From positions 1 to 49,338 of the forward strand of contig NZ_CAJXYK010000045.1 of the NCBI RefSeq assembly GCF_913063425.1: DNA of 49,338 bases, written 5' to 3'. The stretch's first letter is position 1; the number at the start of each line of letters is the position of its first letter. A program made the translations under genes and the position numbers. Shown piece by piece: positions 49,007-49,338 of this stretch. Origin of the DNA: an uncultured Thiohalocapsa sp. (GTDB lineage Bacteria; Pseudomonadota; Gammaproteobacteria; Chromatiales; Chromatiaceae). The notes under the pieces were generated by a model. That model was not told the origin of the DNA. It worked only from the letters and a program-made list of their open reading frames with translations, and searched no databases.

Positions 49007-49338
49007 ATGAGCAGATTTGCGCCAAGTGCCGATCAGCTGCGTCTGGGCGGCCTCACCCCGCTCACCAGCCTCGACTACCCGGGCGAGCTGGCCGCCGTCG
49101 TCTACTGCCGCGGCTGCCCCTGGCGCTGCCCCTACTGCCACAACGCCGACCTCCAGGACGCGCACGGCCCGAGCGAGCCCACCTGGCCCGAGGTGCTGGA
49201 CTTCCTCGCGCGCCGCCGCGGCCTGCTGGACGCCGTGGTCTTCTCCGGTGGCGAGCCCACCGCCCAGCGGGCGCTCGGCGCCGCCATGGCCGAGGTCCGC
49301 GCAATGGGCTTCAAGGTCGGCCTGCACACCGGCGGCCC
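49007..49338 (+). CDS. nrdG: Anaerobic ribonucleotide reductase activase, C-terminus beyond window edge
   Basis: The first 110 codons are present. Radical-SAM enzyme that makes the glycyl radical on NrdD. The opening is [22 protein letters not shown], followed by the iron-sulfur motif [14 protein letters not shown] (C-x3-C-x2-C) and [11 protein letters not shown], the SAM-binding G-G-E. The ATG at 49007 is preferred; another at 48977 is in frame but lacks a ribosome-binding site. Its position after the split nrdD genes confirms the function. Confidence 0.92.
   Translation, partial: MSRFAPSADQLRLGGLTPLTSLDYPGELAAVVYCRGCPWRCPYCHNADLQDAHGPSEPTWPEVLDFLARRRGLLDAVVFSGGEPTAQRALGAAMAEVRAMGFKVGLHTGG

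Noticed and set aside
1-49338. tRNA, rRNA, riboswitch and prophage genes
   Set aside because: I looked for CCA-ended cloverleaf-like segments, rRNA landmarks and phage structural genes and saw none. A covariance-model scan would be needed to exclude small RNAs.

Overview
The window is GC-rich DNA from a gammaproteobacterium, most likely a purple sulfur bacterium or close relative (Chromatiales: Chromatiaceae or Ectothiorhodospiraceae). This is inferred from the gene content: a photoactive-yellow-protein/bacteriophytochrome photoreceptor, a ligase resembling the p-coumarate:CoA ligases that charge PYP, a sulfide:quinone-reductase-like flavoprotein, and gammaproteobacterial gene pairs such as ybbA-ybbP/tesA and rpsF-rpsR-rplI-dnaB-radA. 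No tRNA, rRNA or CRISPR array was seen.

Positions 1-15402 (all minus strand) are a surface-polysaccharide locus: four cytoplasmic glycosyltransferases (one cut by the window edge), a methyltransferase, a membrane GT39-type transferase, GDP-mannose 4,6-dehydratase and GDP-fucose synthase, and rfbC/rfbA/rfbB for dTDP-6-deoxyhexose synthesis (rfbD is not in the window). An accessory island at 4458-7178 interrupts it: a nucleotidyltransferase next to a broken HEPN gene, an Rpn-type PD-(D/E)XK nuclease with an in-frame 24-bp tandem repeat, and a second, intact MNT/HEPN pair. REP-like palindromes are scattered through the locus and recur elsewhere.

Positions 15512-24186 (minus) carry relA, a DUF1015 gene, an orphan amino-acid-binding protein, a DUF2782 gene and ybbP-ybbA. 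tesA diverges from ybbA, and their start codons share the tetranucleotide CATG. Positions 25027-33619 (mostly plus) hold the SQR-like flavoprotein, a lipoprotein (minus), rpsF-rpsR-rplI, a cluster of transposase-associated-looking repeats, dnaB, radA, ubiA and dsbA. A DUF2868/DUF3482 membrane-protein/GTPase pair lies on the minus strand at 33753-37405.

Positions 37657-44103 look like a light-sensing c-di-GMP locus. A HEAT-repeat gene overlaps by 4 bp a probable PYP-type 4-coumarate:CoA ligase. Convergent to them are a membrane PAS protein and a 1101-residue PYP-PAS-GAF-PHY-GGDEF-EAL photoreceptor (Ppd type) that keeps all five PYP chromophore-pocket residues and the biliverdin cysteine. Next is a GarR/GlxR-type reductase.

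From 45400 to the right edge is an anaerobic class III ribonucleotide reductase system. Two NrdR boxes, 31 bp apart, bracket a -10 element. nrdD carries a 313-residue intein with LAGLIDADG-like motifs and lacks the glycyl-radical domain. A separate 64-codon gene supplies that domain, and nrdG (cut by the edge) encodes the activase.
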